A DNA stretch of 64,000 bases from Brachionus manjavacas (lineage: Eukaryota > Rotifera > Eurotatoria > Ploima > Brachionidae): contig JAHQIY010000007.1 of NCBI GenBank assembly GCA_019054805.1, forward strand, positions 315,501 to 379,500, in the 5' to 3' direction. Numbering within the stretch: position 1 is the first letter of the stretch; each line of letters opens with the position of its first letter. The position numbers and the translations under genes were made by a program. Positions 36,601 to 50,423 of the stretch are shown here, one piece after another. The notes below the pieces were generated by a model, which was not told the DNA's origin, did not search any database, and saw only the letters and a list, made by a program, of their open reading frames with translations.

Positions 36601-37089
36601 TCAAAAAAGTTCTTAATTTTGCTCTATCAGTAAGTTCTAGAAATTTTATTTAAAAATTAGATAAAAAAAAATTATTTTATAAATTTATTTAGCCGTCTGT
36701 TAGATCACAAGATTCAGTTACTGTTATTTGTGCAGTATGTTCTAATACCTCTACAAAATTGTCTTCGGATTTAACTTGGCAATTTGTCAAAGAAAACTGG
36801 GATACCATTCACTCGAGATATTCATCTGGATTTTTAATCACTCGTCTGTGCAAAGTAAATATTAAAAAATCATTTTATTAAAAAAAAAGAATTCATTTTG
36901 TTCCATGTCTAGACTGTGAGTGAAAATTTCGCCACCCAAAAAGACTACGAAGATGTCGAGGCATTTTTCAAGGCTCATCCAGTCGCAGCCGCTCAACGAA
37001 GCATCCAGCAAGGCTTAGAAAGCATTCAAGTCAATCAAGCCTGGTTGAAAAGAGATGAACAAAAGTTAAGAAGCTTTTTGAGCGCTTAA
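33646..37089 (+). CDS. NPEPPS: Puromycin-sensitive aminopeptidase (M1 zinc metallopeptidase), 954 aa
   Basis: Exons 33646-33869, 33918-34068, 34160-34753, then one of two alternatives (34812-34908 or 35014-35110), 35170-36629, 36693-36854 and 36913-37089; all junctions keep frame and give 954 residues. Cytosolic M1 enzyme that removes N-terminal residues from peptides. The start of the conserved enzyme (VRLPKNVLPVNYALELQPDF) lies in exon 2. The substrate-anchoring motif GAMENW is split between exons at the Gly codon. The zinc site HELAHQWFGN ... NEGFASW and the Tyr proton donor in DAISYSKGA are intact, so the enzyme should be active. The first 70-odd residues are basic and Ser/Asn-rich (MFKLLGSKNVLSFRNILNRS) and could be a mitochondrial presequence. 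A second ATG at 33949 would give the usual cytosolic form. The product is slightly longer than the human enzyme. Confidence 0.93.
34812..34908 (+). other. Alternative exon 4a of the aminopeptidase gene
   Basis: 97-nt open exon with acceptor ACACACAG and donor TTTTG|GTGAGT. It encodes IACKCLPFYADFFGIKFN followed by LPKLDMIAVTHLSFG, collinear with exon 4b (LPFYTDYFRISYPLPKLD ... IADFAAG). Same length, same entry phase (0) and same exit phase (1) as 4b. Use of both would shift the frame downstream, so the two must be mutually exclusive. It replaces the usual DFAAG before AMEN by THLSFG. Confidence 0.75.
35014..35110 (+). other. Alternative exon 4b (canonical form) of the aminopeptidase gene
   Basis: 97-nt exon with acceptor TTTAAATCAG and donor GCTGCAG|GTGATG. 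It encodes VAVKTLPFYTDYFRISYP followed by LPKLDLIAIADFAAG, matching the sequence that usually precedes GAMEN in this family. It begins 105 nt after exon 4a. Confidence 0.8.
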
Positions 37090-40000
37090 ATAATTTTTAC
37101 TTTTTAATTTAATCTAAAGACTAAATTTGACAAAGTTTTCCGATAATTAAAATATTTTTAATTAATAAATGATCAAATCAATCTTTTAATTTAGAACATG
37201 TTGCATTTTTTGGTCAAAAAATTTTCCGATTAATTTTAATATCAAAATATTTATGGAATTGTATAATTCAAATAAAATTTTTCCCTTTTTGATAAATTAA
37301 AATTAAGATAAATAAAAAATTTTTTTAAAAAAATACTGCAGAATACTTTGTCGCACTTTTTTACCTAATTTTAAAAATTTTCTGATGTTAAACAAAGACA
37401 AAATATAAATAAGTTCTAAATTGATTATTGACTTGATTTACTAAAAAAAAAGAGGAAATAAACATTTTATTTTAAGCATAAAATGTGCAAAAAAGTACAT
37501 TGTACTATGTCTTAGTATTTTTTTAAAACATTTTTTTAATTTTTTTTATTATAATTTATCAAAAAGGAAAAATGTTTGTTCAATTTGTATTTGAAATTCA
37601 CAATTTTAGATTTATTACTGGAGTTTGTCCCAAATAAATCATTTAATTTTTAACATTATCAAAATACGAAATTTTTTTGGGCGCTTAAAAAAACAAATCG
37701 AATAAGTCGGCAATTTTTACAAGATTTGTTCCTTTTTTTAAGAGCTCTTTTAATTCTATCTAAAAAATTGAAGAATATGCTAGAAAAAACATACTTAAGT
37801 CATATAAAAAATTTTGAAATTATCTTCTTCCTTTCAGTAAAAGCTCAATTTTATTAGTTAAATAAGTTTTCATTTTATTTTTTTACAAAGTTACAAAAAG
37901 TCACAAGTTTTAGTAGAAACTAGCAGGAAAATTTTAAAAAAACCCAAAAAATATTCAAAAATCTTAAAATCCATTCATTATGATATTGATTTTAATTATT
38001 TTGTTGGTTTTATGAAATTATGCATTGAGTTGCATCAATGAAAAATGAAAAATTTTTAATATTTTCTGGGATTTTTCAAAAATTCTAATAAAGACTTTGA
38101 CTTTAAATTAGTTCTTTTAAATTTTAAGACTTGCATTTTTTCTCTTTTAAAAATAAATATTAAATAAAAAAATTAATTTATTTCCTTTTATTTCATTTAA
38201 TTTACTAAATAGTAACTGGTAATTATTTAATTGAACTTTTTAACACATTTTTATTTTATTTATTTGAAAATTGCTTAATATTTATTTTCATCAATTTAAA
38301 AAAATAATGAATTCATATTTAGAAACTATGTCGAATTATTTTCTAACGTGAAATAATTCCATGTTTATTATTTAGTTACATATAAAAAATTAATTTCGTA
38401 GATTTTTTTTTAAATAATAAAAGTGAAGTTCTGAGAGTTTCGAACTCAATTAAAATACATAAGTAACATAAATTCCAAACATTTTTCTACTAAATGTTTT
38501 TTTTTCAAAAATTATCTGCCAAAATGTAATAAAGATTTTTTTAAATAAAAATTAAAAGAATTATTAGAATTTTTAACAATTTATTAAATAGTTATTTTTT
38601 CTTTTTTTATCAATTTATTTTATTTTTACACAATTATAGCGACGATTATTAAATAAAATTAGCAAAAAATTTTAGGTTTTAAGAGTAAAATAATGACTTA
38701 AATATTTTAATAAATTTAATTAATATGTATTTATCAAATGTGAATATAAAGACAAATTTCAAATAATTATCAGTATGTTTTGTTACTTGTTTTTTTTAAT
38801 TTATTTTAGATTCTGTTTTTATTAGAAAAGAAAATTAACTCTAAATTTAGGTTTCTTTTTTGTTAAAAAGCAATATAACTCAAATTAGAAATAAATGTAA
38901 TAAGAACTAAAGTAATAAGACAGAAATAAATTCTTTCTATTTAAATATGATTTAGATAAAATCATTAGCCAAATAAAATTGATAAAGTCTACAGATAGCA
39001 AACAAGCAAAAAGTCAATGTGCAAAAAGATCATACTAAATCAAACAACATTGCTTTATCACTCAAAATATTCAGATCATATATTTAAATAATTGATTTTT
39101 AAAAATTTATTCAAAAGTCTAATTACTAGAATTACATATTTAAATCTAATCTATCTATTAATTAAAATATATGATTTAATCTAAAATTGTTCACTAAATT
39201 TGAATATCCATTTTTTATGCCTTTGATTGCATTATTTAAAAAATAGAGAATTCAATCTTTTTCGAAATTTTCTCAGATTATAATTATAATTTTTAAAACA
39301 ACAATTTTTTCTAATTATTATAATAATCAACGTTTGTCGTTTTTAAAAATTAAAAATGAATAAAAAAATTAATTAATTTTCTAAACCGAAAACAAAATTA
39401 AAATATAGATATAAGAAGACTTGTTTTAAATTATTTCAATTCATTAATTTCGATAATATCTGAAAAAGAAAACACTATTTTTTATCATTTTTGGAAAATC
39501 TTAAATACACTTAATATATTTCTTCTAGTAAAGCAAAGCAAGATAAGGTATTATTCAAATTCAAATTAATCTTCTATTCCGTTTCAGGTATCTATTGTTT
39601 GCGTTGCACATTGTATTAGTATTCATAGCTTTTTCAATATTTTGTGTATTTTTATTTCCTTTTAAAATTGATTATCTCAAAAATTTTTTAATTAAATTCA
39701 TCAAATGAACATGATTAAAAATATGACCTTTTATGGTTCTCAATAAAAGACAAATTTTATTTATTTTAAAAAAATGTAGCTATTGCTATTTTGATTTTTG
39801 TACATGAAATTGAAATTATCTGATTTTCTCCTTAAGAAATTTGTCAGTGTTCTAAGGATTCTGTTGAAACAACTTCAATTAAAATTACATTTTCAAATAG
39901 TGTGTGACAAAATATTTCATGATTTTATTTTGATAATTAAATACTGAGGCAATGATTAAAAATAATTTAACAAGACTTTTATGTTTTTATTTAACTGCTG

Positions 40001-41295
40001 GAATTCAATTTCAAATTATGCCAGTGAAGGCTTTATGGGCTAAAAATTTATTTAAATCATTGTAAAAATGTAAAAAAAAAAGACTTAACCTAATCCAAAT
40101 TGATTTTTCTAATTTATGCAAAAAATTTCAAGGTTTTCGAATGACAGATGATTGAACTGTTTGGTGCATCATTTGTTATCATAAATTTAATTTTAATGTT
40201 ACTTTTCTTTCAAAGTTTTGGAATTTTTAGGTAAGGCGTTGGAATTTTTGTTAGTAATTTGCTTAGAGTGATCTTTTTGCCAAAATTCATACCCGATGGT
40301 TGAAAACTTTTATATTTTTATTTTTCTTAAGGCTAGAGTTTTAAATACACGAATAAGTTCACAAAAAAATTCATTTTAACTAAATTCAAAAAAGACTGTA
40401 AAATTTTTTTAACTCTTAAGTAGTCATTAAAAAATAATTCTTAATTTTTGATAAAAATTAAAGATCTTTTTTTATCACCATTTTTTAAAATTGATATTTT
40501 TAAGATACAATTGAATTAGAAGATCATGCGACATTTTTTTTGGGTTAGTTTATATTCCCGAAAGCTTAACAAAATCTAGATCTAACACCCCCAGAGGAAG
40601 AAAAAATACTAATAAAATAAATTGATTTTTCGATTAATTTAATTTTTGAGTTAGAACGGATACATATATTTTTTCTTTAAACTTGCTAAATACCATCATA
40701 AATCATAAATAGTTTTGTTTAATTAAAGAGTATCATTTTTGATAAAGTATTGATTTTAATTTGTTTAAATTTAAAATTTTTTGAACACTAAAAATAATTT
40801 ATGTTTATTTAGATAGATTTATTAAGAGCGAAATATCTTTTTTTTTTAAAAAGCATGCTTAGAAGGAGCAGTGATATTTAAAAACGAAAGGTTCCTTGAA
40901 CATTTGAAAAGCTGTAAATCAACAATCATTCTGAATCCAACTTGGATTATGTGTCTTAAAAAAAATCAGTACTAGAGCGATAATACGCCTTAATCGATTA
41001 CATATTGCAAAAAGTTAATACTTTTAGATAAATCAATTGGTAATGAACTTAGTGAGTTATTTTCAACATTCAGTTTCTATATTTAATTAAGAATATAATA
41101 GTCGAAAATATTATAAAGGCTCAAAGCATTATTTTCTTTTCAGCATTAGCTCAAATAAAAATGCAACATTTTTTTTTAGAAAATTTATATACTTTTCAAA
41201 TCCTATAGGGATAAAAGAACGCAGTTTTTTGTTATAATTTAAAATCGAATAAGGTTATTAAATGGTAAAGAAATAAAATTGGAACCACGCGAGCA
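37090..41295. other. AT-rich intergenic region
   Basis: 4.2 kb between the aminopeptidase stop and the first SLC4 exon. It is almost entirely A/T-rich. No exon, RNA gene or array could be supported. An upstream non-coding or short coding exon of the first SLC4 gene may be hidden here. Confidence 0.5.
37164..37169 (+). promoter_or_regulatory. Candidate polyadenylation signal AATAAA
   Basis: Canonical AATAAA 75 nt after the aminopeptidase stop codon, in AT-rich 3' sequence. Confidence 0.4.
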
Positions 41296-44200
41296 ATGTC
41301 AAAGCATATTTTTTGTGAAGTAAATGAATTTCACAATTCCGAGTGGAAAGAGGTTGCCAGATGGCTCAAATATGAAGAGGATGTAGAAGAAGGTGGCCGA
41401 TGGTCGAAACCTCATGTAGCTACTCTATCTTTGCACTCTTTGTTCGAGCTTAGAAAGTGTCTGTCTTCTAATCCAATATTTTTTGATCTTTCCGGAGAGA
41501 ATATGATAACTATAATTGGTAAAAATTATTTTGGTTAAATAAAATTTAAAATTTGGAAGATTTTTTTTAAAGATAAGGTTTTGAAGTTTTTAGTAAAGGC
41601 ATCTGTTCTAAAAGAGTCGGATTTCGATGATATAAAATCAATTTTGATGGCCAAACATATTCACCAGCATGAAAAAGATTACAAAAAACAACTTGATTTA
41701 GGCGAAAAGAAAAAGCTTTCAATTGTCAAGTCAATAAGTGATTTTACAAAAGTTAAACACGAAAATAACGGTAACAAAAAAATTTACAAAAAAAATTAGA
41801 ATAAAAATTTTGCATTTTTTACAGCTGAAAACAAATCTCACTCGAGCTCAAACGGATCGAAATTGGCATCAATTAATCCTGATGTAGAAAAAAAAAATGC
41901 TCAAGTCTTTGAATTTGATGATACTGAGGTGAGAATTCAAAAAAATGACTCCAAGCCAAAAGTAAATTTTGAAACAAAATTTTATTTTAAAAAAATTTAA
42001 ATAAAAAAAGGATATATCAAGTCAATTCGGCTCATTGTCTTCTGTGTCTAATGCAAGCCGTCATTGCTTTAGAGCTAATCAATCGTTTTTGAGAAAAATT
42101 CCTGAAGAAAGTGAAGCTGCAAATGTTCTAGTTGGAGAAGTTGATTTTCTAGATTATGAATTTTCAATTTTTATTCGTCTCTCGAAACCGGCAATGCTAG
42201 GTGACATGACCGAGGTGTCTATTCCGACCCGCTTTTTGTTTATTCTCTTAGGACCTAAAGGAAACATCGAAAAATATCGAGAGATGGGCCGATCAATGGC
42301 CACCTTGATGAGCGATGAAGTATTTTTTTTACTTAAATTTTAAAAATGGACAATTAATTGAAATTAAAAAGATTTTTCTTGAAGTGGCATATGGATCAAA
42401 GAGTAAAGTTCAATTGTTGAAAGGTTTTGACCAATTTTTAGATCAGCTTACGGTGATACCACCAGGAGAGTGGGACCCAAATATGAGGTTAGAACCACCT
42501 GAGAAGACTCTCATGCGTGAAGAGCGTTTAGAACGAATTTCTCAAATAAGCAAAATAAATGAAACAGAATTAAAGCAATCAGAATCGGAGATAAAAGCAG
42601 ATGAGATTGGATCTGAGCTCAAATTTACAGGAAGGTAATCCAAAATTAGCCAAAATGAATCTTTATTAGAAAAATGTTAATCTAAAGATTTTGTGGAGGA
42701 CTCATAGATGATCTGAGACGAAAATCACCTTGGTATTTGAGTGATTTTAAAGATGGACTTAATTTCCAATGCCTATCATCAATTATGTTCATGTATTTTG
42801 CTTGCCTAGCGCCAATAATTACTTTTGGAGGTGAATTTCTTAAGATCATTATTGAATATGTCTTGAATTTTCCCAAAGGTCTTCTCGGTGCCGCAACAGA
42901 TAACAATATGGTATTTTATATCAAATTTTTGACTAGTTTTAAACTTATTTTGTTGAGCTTTTTTAGTCAGCAATTGAAAGCTTAGTGTCCGGTGCAATTT
43001 GCGGAATTTTATTTAGTTTGTTTTCGGGACAACCACTAAGCATCTTGGGAAGTACTGGACCTGTTCTTGTTTTTGGTAAAAAAAAAATACATTTTAAATC
43101 TAAAGCATTTAATAATCAAAAAATTTTTTTTAGAAAAAATATTGAATAATGTGTGCAAGTAAGTTGAAATTAATTCAAACAAAAATTTAATGTTAATTAA
43201 AATTTATAAATTTATTTAAAAAGACAGTATGACATTGACTACATGGGTTTTCGTGCTTGTGTCGGCTTATGGATGGCTTTTTTTCTGCTCCTTGTAGTCT
43301 GTTTTGATATAAGTGCATTTGTGAAATATATTACCAGATTTACAGGTACTGCCTTTGGTTTTGGTCTTTTAGAAATGTTTTATAAAAAGTGAATCTTTAG
43401 AGGAAAGCTTTGCAGCTTTGATTGCTTTCATTTTCATTCAAGAGTCAATACTGCAATTGATCAAAGTTAATAAATCTCATAAATACTCAAACAATCCGAT
43501 AATTTATTTGCAAAATTATCTAGCTTGTAGCAAGTGCAAAAATTCAACCGAAACAAATTCTACCCAAGTAAATTAATTAATAAGTTAATTGCATCTGATT
43601 ATTAATTTCTTTAAAGTGTGAAATGTACAAATCACTGTCGGATTGTAACTATGCTCCTGATGTATTCTTTTTTTCTGTCATCTTATTCATTTCAACGTTT
43701 TTCATGGCAATGATACTCAAAAGTTTCAAGTTTACAAGTTTTTTGCCATCATCAGTAAAAAAATTGTTTATTTTTTAAATATTTTTCCATTCTTAATTTT
43801 TGAACAAAAATTAAAATTTTCTCTTTATTTTAAAATTTGTTCAGTAAATTGTATGAGCTGAAAAATTCAATGTAGCATCAAAATCCAGCTTCAATAAACA
43901 CAATGTAAAATAATTTCTTACATTGTTTGTAGAGACTGGAATTAGGTAGTACATTGAATGTACCACCTGATACAACTTCGGAACAGAACCAATTTAGAAC
44001 TTTTTGAAAAAATTTCCTTTTTTTTTTATTATTTTTTTTTTTATTCACAATGTCAAGGTTTTCCTTTTAAATTAAAAAAATTATTTAGATTCGATCAAAA
44101 ATCAGTGATTTTGGTGTCATTATTACAATATTTTTTAATGTAATGATAGATAGTCATCTAAATTTCAATACTCCCAAGTTAGCAGTGCCGTTAGAATTTG

Positions 44201-46617
44201 AGGTAAGCTGTGATAAAAAATAAATGAGTTTTAAAGTTAAATTTTGATAGACTACCATTTCAAATCGAGGCTGGTTTATAAATCCTATGCAACGTGTGAA
44301 TAACAAATGGTGGTTAATATTAATGGCGAGTATACCAGCTATGTTTTCTTCAATCTTAATTTTCATGGACCAGCACATTACCGCGGTTATAATGAACAGA
44401 AAAGAACACAAACTTAAAGTACACAATTTTTCGATTGCTCCATATTTTTTAAATTTAATATTAAAAATTATTAAATTTTCAATTAATCACTAGATGATCT
44501 AATTTTTTTAACGATTCCGAGAAGATCCGAGAAGTCTAAAAAACTTTTTTTAACATTAAATGAAAAAATAATATTTTACTTTGGTTATTTTAATCTTATA
44601 TTTTCTATTTTTATGTCTTGATTAAAATAACATTAATTAAATAATTCAAACAGTCTAAAAAATGCTGAAACCTAAGAAATAATTGGTAAAAATAAATTAA
44701 AATTTTTGACAAGTCTTAAAAACTTGATGGGTTTTTATGTTAATAATTTTTTACTGCTTTTTAATTATTAATAATATTATTATTTCAATTAAATCTTTTT
44801 AAAAATTTATTTTATTTTTTTGATATTAAATTGGTGGAAAAAAATTCGATTATTTTTTGTTGGATTTTTATTTTATTTAACTTTTAATAGTGAAAAAAAG
44901 TCGAAATAACTTGTCGGGTCTTCTAGTTTTATAAAAGAACGAAATAATTTTTTTTCTCTATTTAGTTATTTTGAGATATAAAAATAAACCAATTCTTCAG
45001 CTTTTTTTCGCAGTCTTTTCAACTCTAAAATTTTACATAATTAACTTTAATTTAAGGCTAAATTTTTTTCTAATTATTTAATCAAGCTGAATGACATTAT
45101 CCCATAAATCAGCTATCTAATCATTTTGGTGTACCGATGCTCAAAATTATTGATCTGATAAACAACTGATTCAGAATATAGCTAAAAAATCTATAATAAG
45201 ATAAGTGGTATTTCAAATTTTGAAATACTTTAATAAGAGAACTTTAAAATATTAAAAAAAAAAAACTTTTAGCTTATCAATAACTCTTTTTATTATAATG
45301 ATAATGAATTAAAATTCAGAATTTTAAAGGCTAGTCCTCTGAGAGTTAATTATAAAAATTTGTTAAGCAAAAATAAGTTTTAATAGTTTAAATGAAAGCT
45401 TTCTCTTCTTAAAATAATTATTTTATTTTTAGCTTTTCTTAGCAGAATCGAAATTTTTTTGATAAATGTTTTTCATTATCAACAAAAAAATAGGCTTGAC
45501 TAAGTAATTTTTGAGCCATTTTGATTTTATTTAAATTTTTTTTTAATTAATGACAAAATTTTAATTATTCTACTCTTTAATTCTTTTCAGAAATGTTTTG
45601 ATTAAAATTAAAATTTGACTTTTAATTACTTTAAAATTTTAATCTAAAAATAAATTGTTTAGAAATCGTTTGGGTACCATTTAGACTTGCTTATAATTGC
45701 TATAACCATCGTCATTAATTCCCTATTAGGGTAAGAAAATATCAGATTTGCACATTTGCCTTTAATTAATCACTTCATTAAGTATACCATGGTTTGTAGC
45801 AGCAACTGTTTTATCAATTAATAACATTAATAGTCTACGAAAAGAGTCGGACTCAAGTGTTCCTGGTGAAAAGCCAAAGTAGCACATTTTAATTAAAAAA
45901 AAAGCTTCTTTATTTAAAAAAAATTTAAAGATTTTTGGGTGTAATCGAACAACGCTTGACTGGTGTCGTGGTTTTTTCTCTAATTGGATCTTCGGTCTTT
46001 CTGGCCAAATATTTACAAGTATTTAATAGCTGGCAAATTAATAATTTATCAGAAGTTATTTTAATTTTTTTATGAAGAAGATTCCGATGCCAGTACTCTA
46101 CGCCATATTTTTGTACATGGGCATAGCTTCTCTAAATGGCATGCAGTTTATGCAAAGACTTCTACTTCTCTTAATGCCTGAAAAGCATCAACCGGACTAT
46201 GCATTTTTGAGATTTATCCCTACTTATAAAGTTCACACATTTACATTTATTCAAATTTTGTGTCTCATTATTTTATTCTTGATAAAGACAAACAAAACTA
46301 TAAGTATATTGTTTCCATTGATGGTCCTAGCATTGGTTGGTATACGCAAGCTGCTCGACTATGTTTTCACACAAAAGGAACTCTATTATTTGGATCAGGT
46401 ATTGGAGTCGAAAAAAAAGCCAAAATGTGAACTCGACAAAGTAATGCTAGATGCCAAGCGAAATTCAAAAAATGACTTATACAGCTTAGATAAATTCACA
46501 ACACGTGTTAGTGTTAGAGACAAAACTAGAGAGCCTTTTTTGTTAAATAACATCGTGAGCTTGAGCAAGAACCGTCTTCCGCCGCCACAAATAGTTATAA
46601 TAGATACAGATGCTTAG
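41296..46617 (+). CDS. SLC4 family Na+-coupled bicarbonate transporter, first tandem copy, about 979 aa
   Basis: Eighteen exons: 41296-41518, 41573-41770, 41825-41961, 42011-42319, 42372-42634, 42688-42830, 42879-42910, 42967-43075, 43134-43158, 43224-43345, 43401-43567, 43617-43754, 44089-44202, 44251-44418, 45663-45730, 45783-45878, 45931-46018, 46078-46617. All GT-AG, all in frame. The cytoplasmic domain has the family signature [14 protein letters not shown] ... [16 protein letters not shown] and LVGEVDFL. The membrane part has [67 protein letters not shown] and EQRLTG. The signatures place it with the Na+-dependent NBC/NDCBE branch of acid-base transporters. The third extracellular loop is short but keeps four Cys (CSKC ... 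C ... C) and NST glycosylation sites. The C-terminus ends IIDTDA, with no clear PDZ ligand. The true N-terminus is uncertain: the ATG chosen comes right at the first conserved block, so an upstream exon may be missing. Confidence 0.88.
44419..45662 (+). other. Long intron 14 of the first SLC4 gene
   Basis: 1244 nt (AAACTTAAA|GTACAC to TTGTTTAG|AAATCG), far longer than the other introns of the gene. The matching intron of the second copy is only 55 nt. The interior is AT-rich with nothing recognisable. Confidence 0.75.
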
Positions 46618-49600
46618 GATGCTTTTTTTCTTCAAATCTCAGCAAATTTGGCCCACTCGATTGCATCAGAATGACAAAGTCAAGGCTCATTAAAAAGACT
46701 GAAATGTGTATAAAACTCGCTAGAGCTTTTACTAAAATCGATTTTATTATGCAATTTTTGTTTTGTTCAAAATAATAGAAGTTTAATTAAATTTGGAAAA
46801 ATTGACTTAACAAATAGCTTTTTATTTATTTTATGTAAATAAAGAATAGTTTTGTTTTTTACTCAAAAATAGTGGCTCATAAATTGTTTATTTTATCTTT
46901 TTTTTTTCTTTGTTTTTTCTTTGGTATGTTTATCGTTGGTATCATTTGTCAATAAATGTATACGATGTTTTTTAGTTGTTAAATTCTTATTTTTTTCAAT
47001 TAAAATTTATTAAGCGCCAAATAAATATAAATTATAAAATTTTCTAATTAAAAGCTACATGTTTCAATTTTATTTTTTGCCATAACATGCAATTATTTAT
47101 TAAAAAAGACACCTATCAGACTAGTTTTGCGTATTTCTGACATTGATGAGTTCAATTTCCTTTACAGACTGATTTAGTATGCTTTGCCATTAGGTACTAT
47201 CTTTATTTTTTACGATTTCATTAAACTTTAATTATAATTAGATTGTTAGAAGGCAATTTGAATCAAAAAAAGCAATATAGTAGCGTTACGCGATTGGTAC
47301 TAAGTTGCCATGTATATGGTTTAAAGCATAAAAAATTTATAAAATAAAAAGCGAAATTAGAGAACGCCTAAAAATATTTTAAAATTTCTAAATTTGATTA
47401 CCAATGATTAGTTGCAACTTTTTTTTCAGGCCGTTTTTACGACACAATTTAAATTAAGTTGATAAGTTTTAGCTATAAAAATTCAAACTCAAAGCAATGA
47501 AATTTTTTAAAATGAAAAGTTTTCTCTAAAAAAAAAAGATCAACTTTCGTTTCAAAATTACTTCTTGCCCCGAAATTTAGTCCATTGGAGCATAGTGATA
47601 GTTTGTGCGTCACAAAATTGGTCTTTGAATCATTAGATGTTTATTTTTTTGATTTTGATTAAATTTAAAAAGTATTTTTTAAAATCAAACAGACAATTTA
47701 TGATTTTATGGCAAATTTATTTTGAAAAAAATCATGAAGAATTATTGTGAGTATGTTAATCGATTATTTTTGGAGTTTTTAAAGAAAAAAATATTTATTT
47801 TTATAAAATTTTAATTATGCAACAATTATTAAGAGCTTCCTTTCTTTTTGGTTCATGCTTGTTAAATATTTTCAATAGAATAAAATGATTACATAAAATC
47901 ACACTCGAAGCCTTGTGTCTGAAAAAAATTCAATGTTCGGTAATACCGAAATTATTTGAAATTAGTTTAGATCGTTTTTAACTAGTCGTAGCGTCTTTTT
48001 TCAAGTAGTTGATCACTTAAAAAATTAACTTTAAGTTAAAAGATATGAAAAAAGCGATTGACTTGATAAAAATTTGTTAAAGATATGAAAATTTATTAGA
48101 ACAAGAAAAACATTGCTAAAAAAATGCGATTTTCTTAAATCTGAGAGGAAAATTTATTTTATGTAAGAACGCTTTTATACGAGAAAGCTAATTTAGAATT
48201 CAAATTTATTTTTTATCCTGATCAAAAATTTTAAATTTTTTCAAATTTATTGAACAGAAATTCAGATAATAAGTGTTAAATTTAAAAGGTAAATTTAATT
48301 TCTATTCAATGGTTCAAATTACGTAAACAGAAATAATATCAGTTACTCATGGTAACAATATTAAATTTTTTATTTTTGATTATTCTTTTTTGATAAAACT
48401 AATTAGATATTTTGTGAAAAATTTTTAACTCAATTTTTTAGACTTTTGTTTCTAAGTTTTAATCTTTTTCTTTTTTTTTTAATAAAGACATAAATCAACT
48501 CATGCGTAATTTAAGCTTGACGCAAATTTTTTGGATTTTTTAGATAATATTTTTCTACCAAAGTTTTTTTTCATTGACAATCAACTCAAGTCAAAAAAAA
48601 TAATTTTAAAATTTTTCATTAATGGTTAAAGATTGTTCATAGAAATGTCAACATTATTTTATTTCAATCAAACCACTAGTTAAAAAAAAATTATTAATTT
48701 TATTTGATTTTAATTTAACCAGCCAGATGGAAACTAGTTTTACTCATTGTAAAATTTTAACTTAAAATGATGGGAGTTCATTTTTGATTATTTAAAAAAT
48801 TGCTTTTAAGCATAGATTTTATTATTATAATTGAAATTTTGAACATATACCATAATTACAAAGCTACTAAACGCATCCAGCTATTGTATCTGTTGTAAAT
48901 TTGATTTGAGTTTATTCATAAAAAAACAACGCTGCAATATCTCTAGGATATTAAATTATTTCAAAAAATCTAATGATATTAGATATATCGATATTTTTTT
49001 GATATAAAAAAGTTCACTTTTCACCATTTTAAGCACGCTTTGAGGGGTTTATAATTTAGCGCAAAATTTACTTGGATTTTTTTCTTTAATAAATAAACTT
49101 CTTAGAAATTTTATTAAAATTTTTCTCAGTTTTATTTTTTGACTTGAAAATCAATAATATTATAATCTTTTTGCCTAGAAAATCACGCCTTTAAGCACTG
49201 TCACAATTGTTTACCGAGCACGTAGCACAAAAAATAATGATCAGAAGAAAATAATCCAAATCATTCGGCAAAATAATCAATAGTTATAAATAAACATATT
49301 AAATGCCATTTGATTTCGAAGGAATCTTGAGGAAGAACTTTTGTAAATATTTTGTCTGGGTAATTGTATGCTAGAACATAAATTATGATCTATAGAACAA
49401 AAAAAAAAGCTTTTTATGATGTCTGAAAATTATTTGATGCGTCAGTTATCTTTTTAAATAGATCGAGTTTTTCTATCATGATTCTATTACGTGCCAAGGA
49501 TGCCGCGGTTCAATCTTGATAGGAAGCAGCTCTGGGGCGTTAACAGTAAGAGTAAAAATAATTCGATTAAACATATGCTGATGTACCATTGACATGAAAC

Positions 49601-50423
49601 TTGCAGTAGCTAAATTATAATATCTGATAAAATGATTTTTTTAATTTTATTTTAAATTTGTTTTTTTCAATTTGATAAGCTTGTGCAATAATAGTTAGGA
49701 ACGAAATTTAGCTAAATTTTCTGATATTTTTTTTCTTTTCATTGCAAAAAAATAATCTTTGTGTGATGAAAAAAATAAAAATAATTTAAAAATAATTTAT
49801 TTAAATTAGTTAAAAAAATAATATTCACTTAATAAGATTCAAAAAAATCTAAAAGCTGATTATGAGATCATTTTTTGTCAATTAAAATTCCAATATTTAA
49901 AAAAATTCATTTTTAAATTATGATTTTATGTAATTGATAATTGTGTACCAAATTTTAGCAAAAATTTACAAATGTTATGATTTACTCGAGAGTTTTTTTT
50001 CAATAATATATCTAGAATTTAAGTCAAGAGTTTTTATCCAAATAAATGTGGTTAATGTTATCTTGGTTTTATGGAAAATGCGAGGCAAAATAGCTCTCAA
50101 GAGAACAATCAGAAGAATGCGCGTTAAACAAAAATAAAACTGCACTTAATAAAATTTCCAATTTGATTCTGTGTCATTTTGTCACTTAAAAATTTTATTT
50201 TCAATCAAATAAATTATTTATTTTCTACTTTTCTTGTTGTCAACTTTTAAATTTATCTATATCACATTTTAGATTAAAAAAAATTCGCTTAGTCATATTT
50301 ACGACAAAGTCACATGAATATAAGCAGCTAGTACTTTTTAATCAAAATTTTTTGGTCCTATTCAAATAAAATGATTTATTAAGGTTAAAAATAAGATTTT
50401 GATGATTAATTAAAAGTGAAAAT
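46618..50423. other. Spacer between the two SLC4 copies
   Basis: 3.8 kb of AT-rich DNA. No exon or RNA gene could be supported. A 67-codon plus-strand frame near 49934-50137 is Ile/Lys-rich and lacks family features, so it was not called. Confidence 0.5.
46838..46843 (+). promoter_or_regulatory. Candidate polyadenylation signal AATAAA
   Basis: AATAAA about 220 nt beyond the stop of the first SLC4 gene. It is the first clear canonical hexamer I noticed downstream. Confidence 0.3.

Noticed and set aside
41296-46617. First SLC4 copy considered as a pseudogene because of its broken-looking short frames and tiny exons
   Set aside because: All 18 exons join in frame with GT-AG borders and keep the family motifs and loop cysteines, so it is intact.
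49500-49560. GGTTCAATC-containing stretch considered as a tRNA T-arm
   Set aside because: The flanking bases do not form a T-stem and no acceptor or anticodon stem could be found around it.
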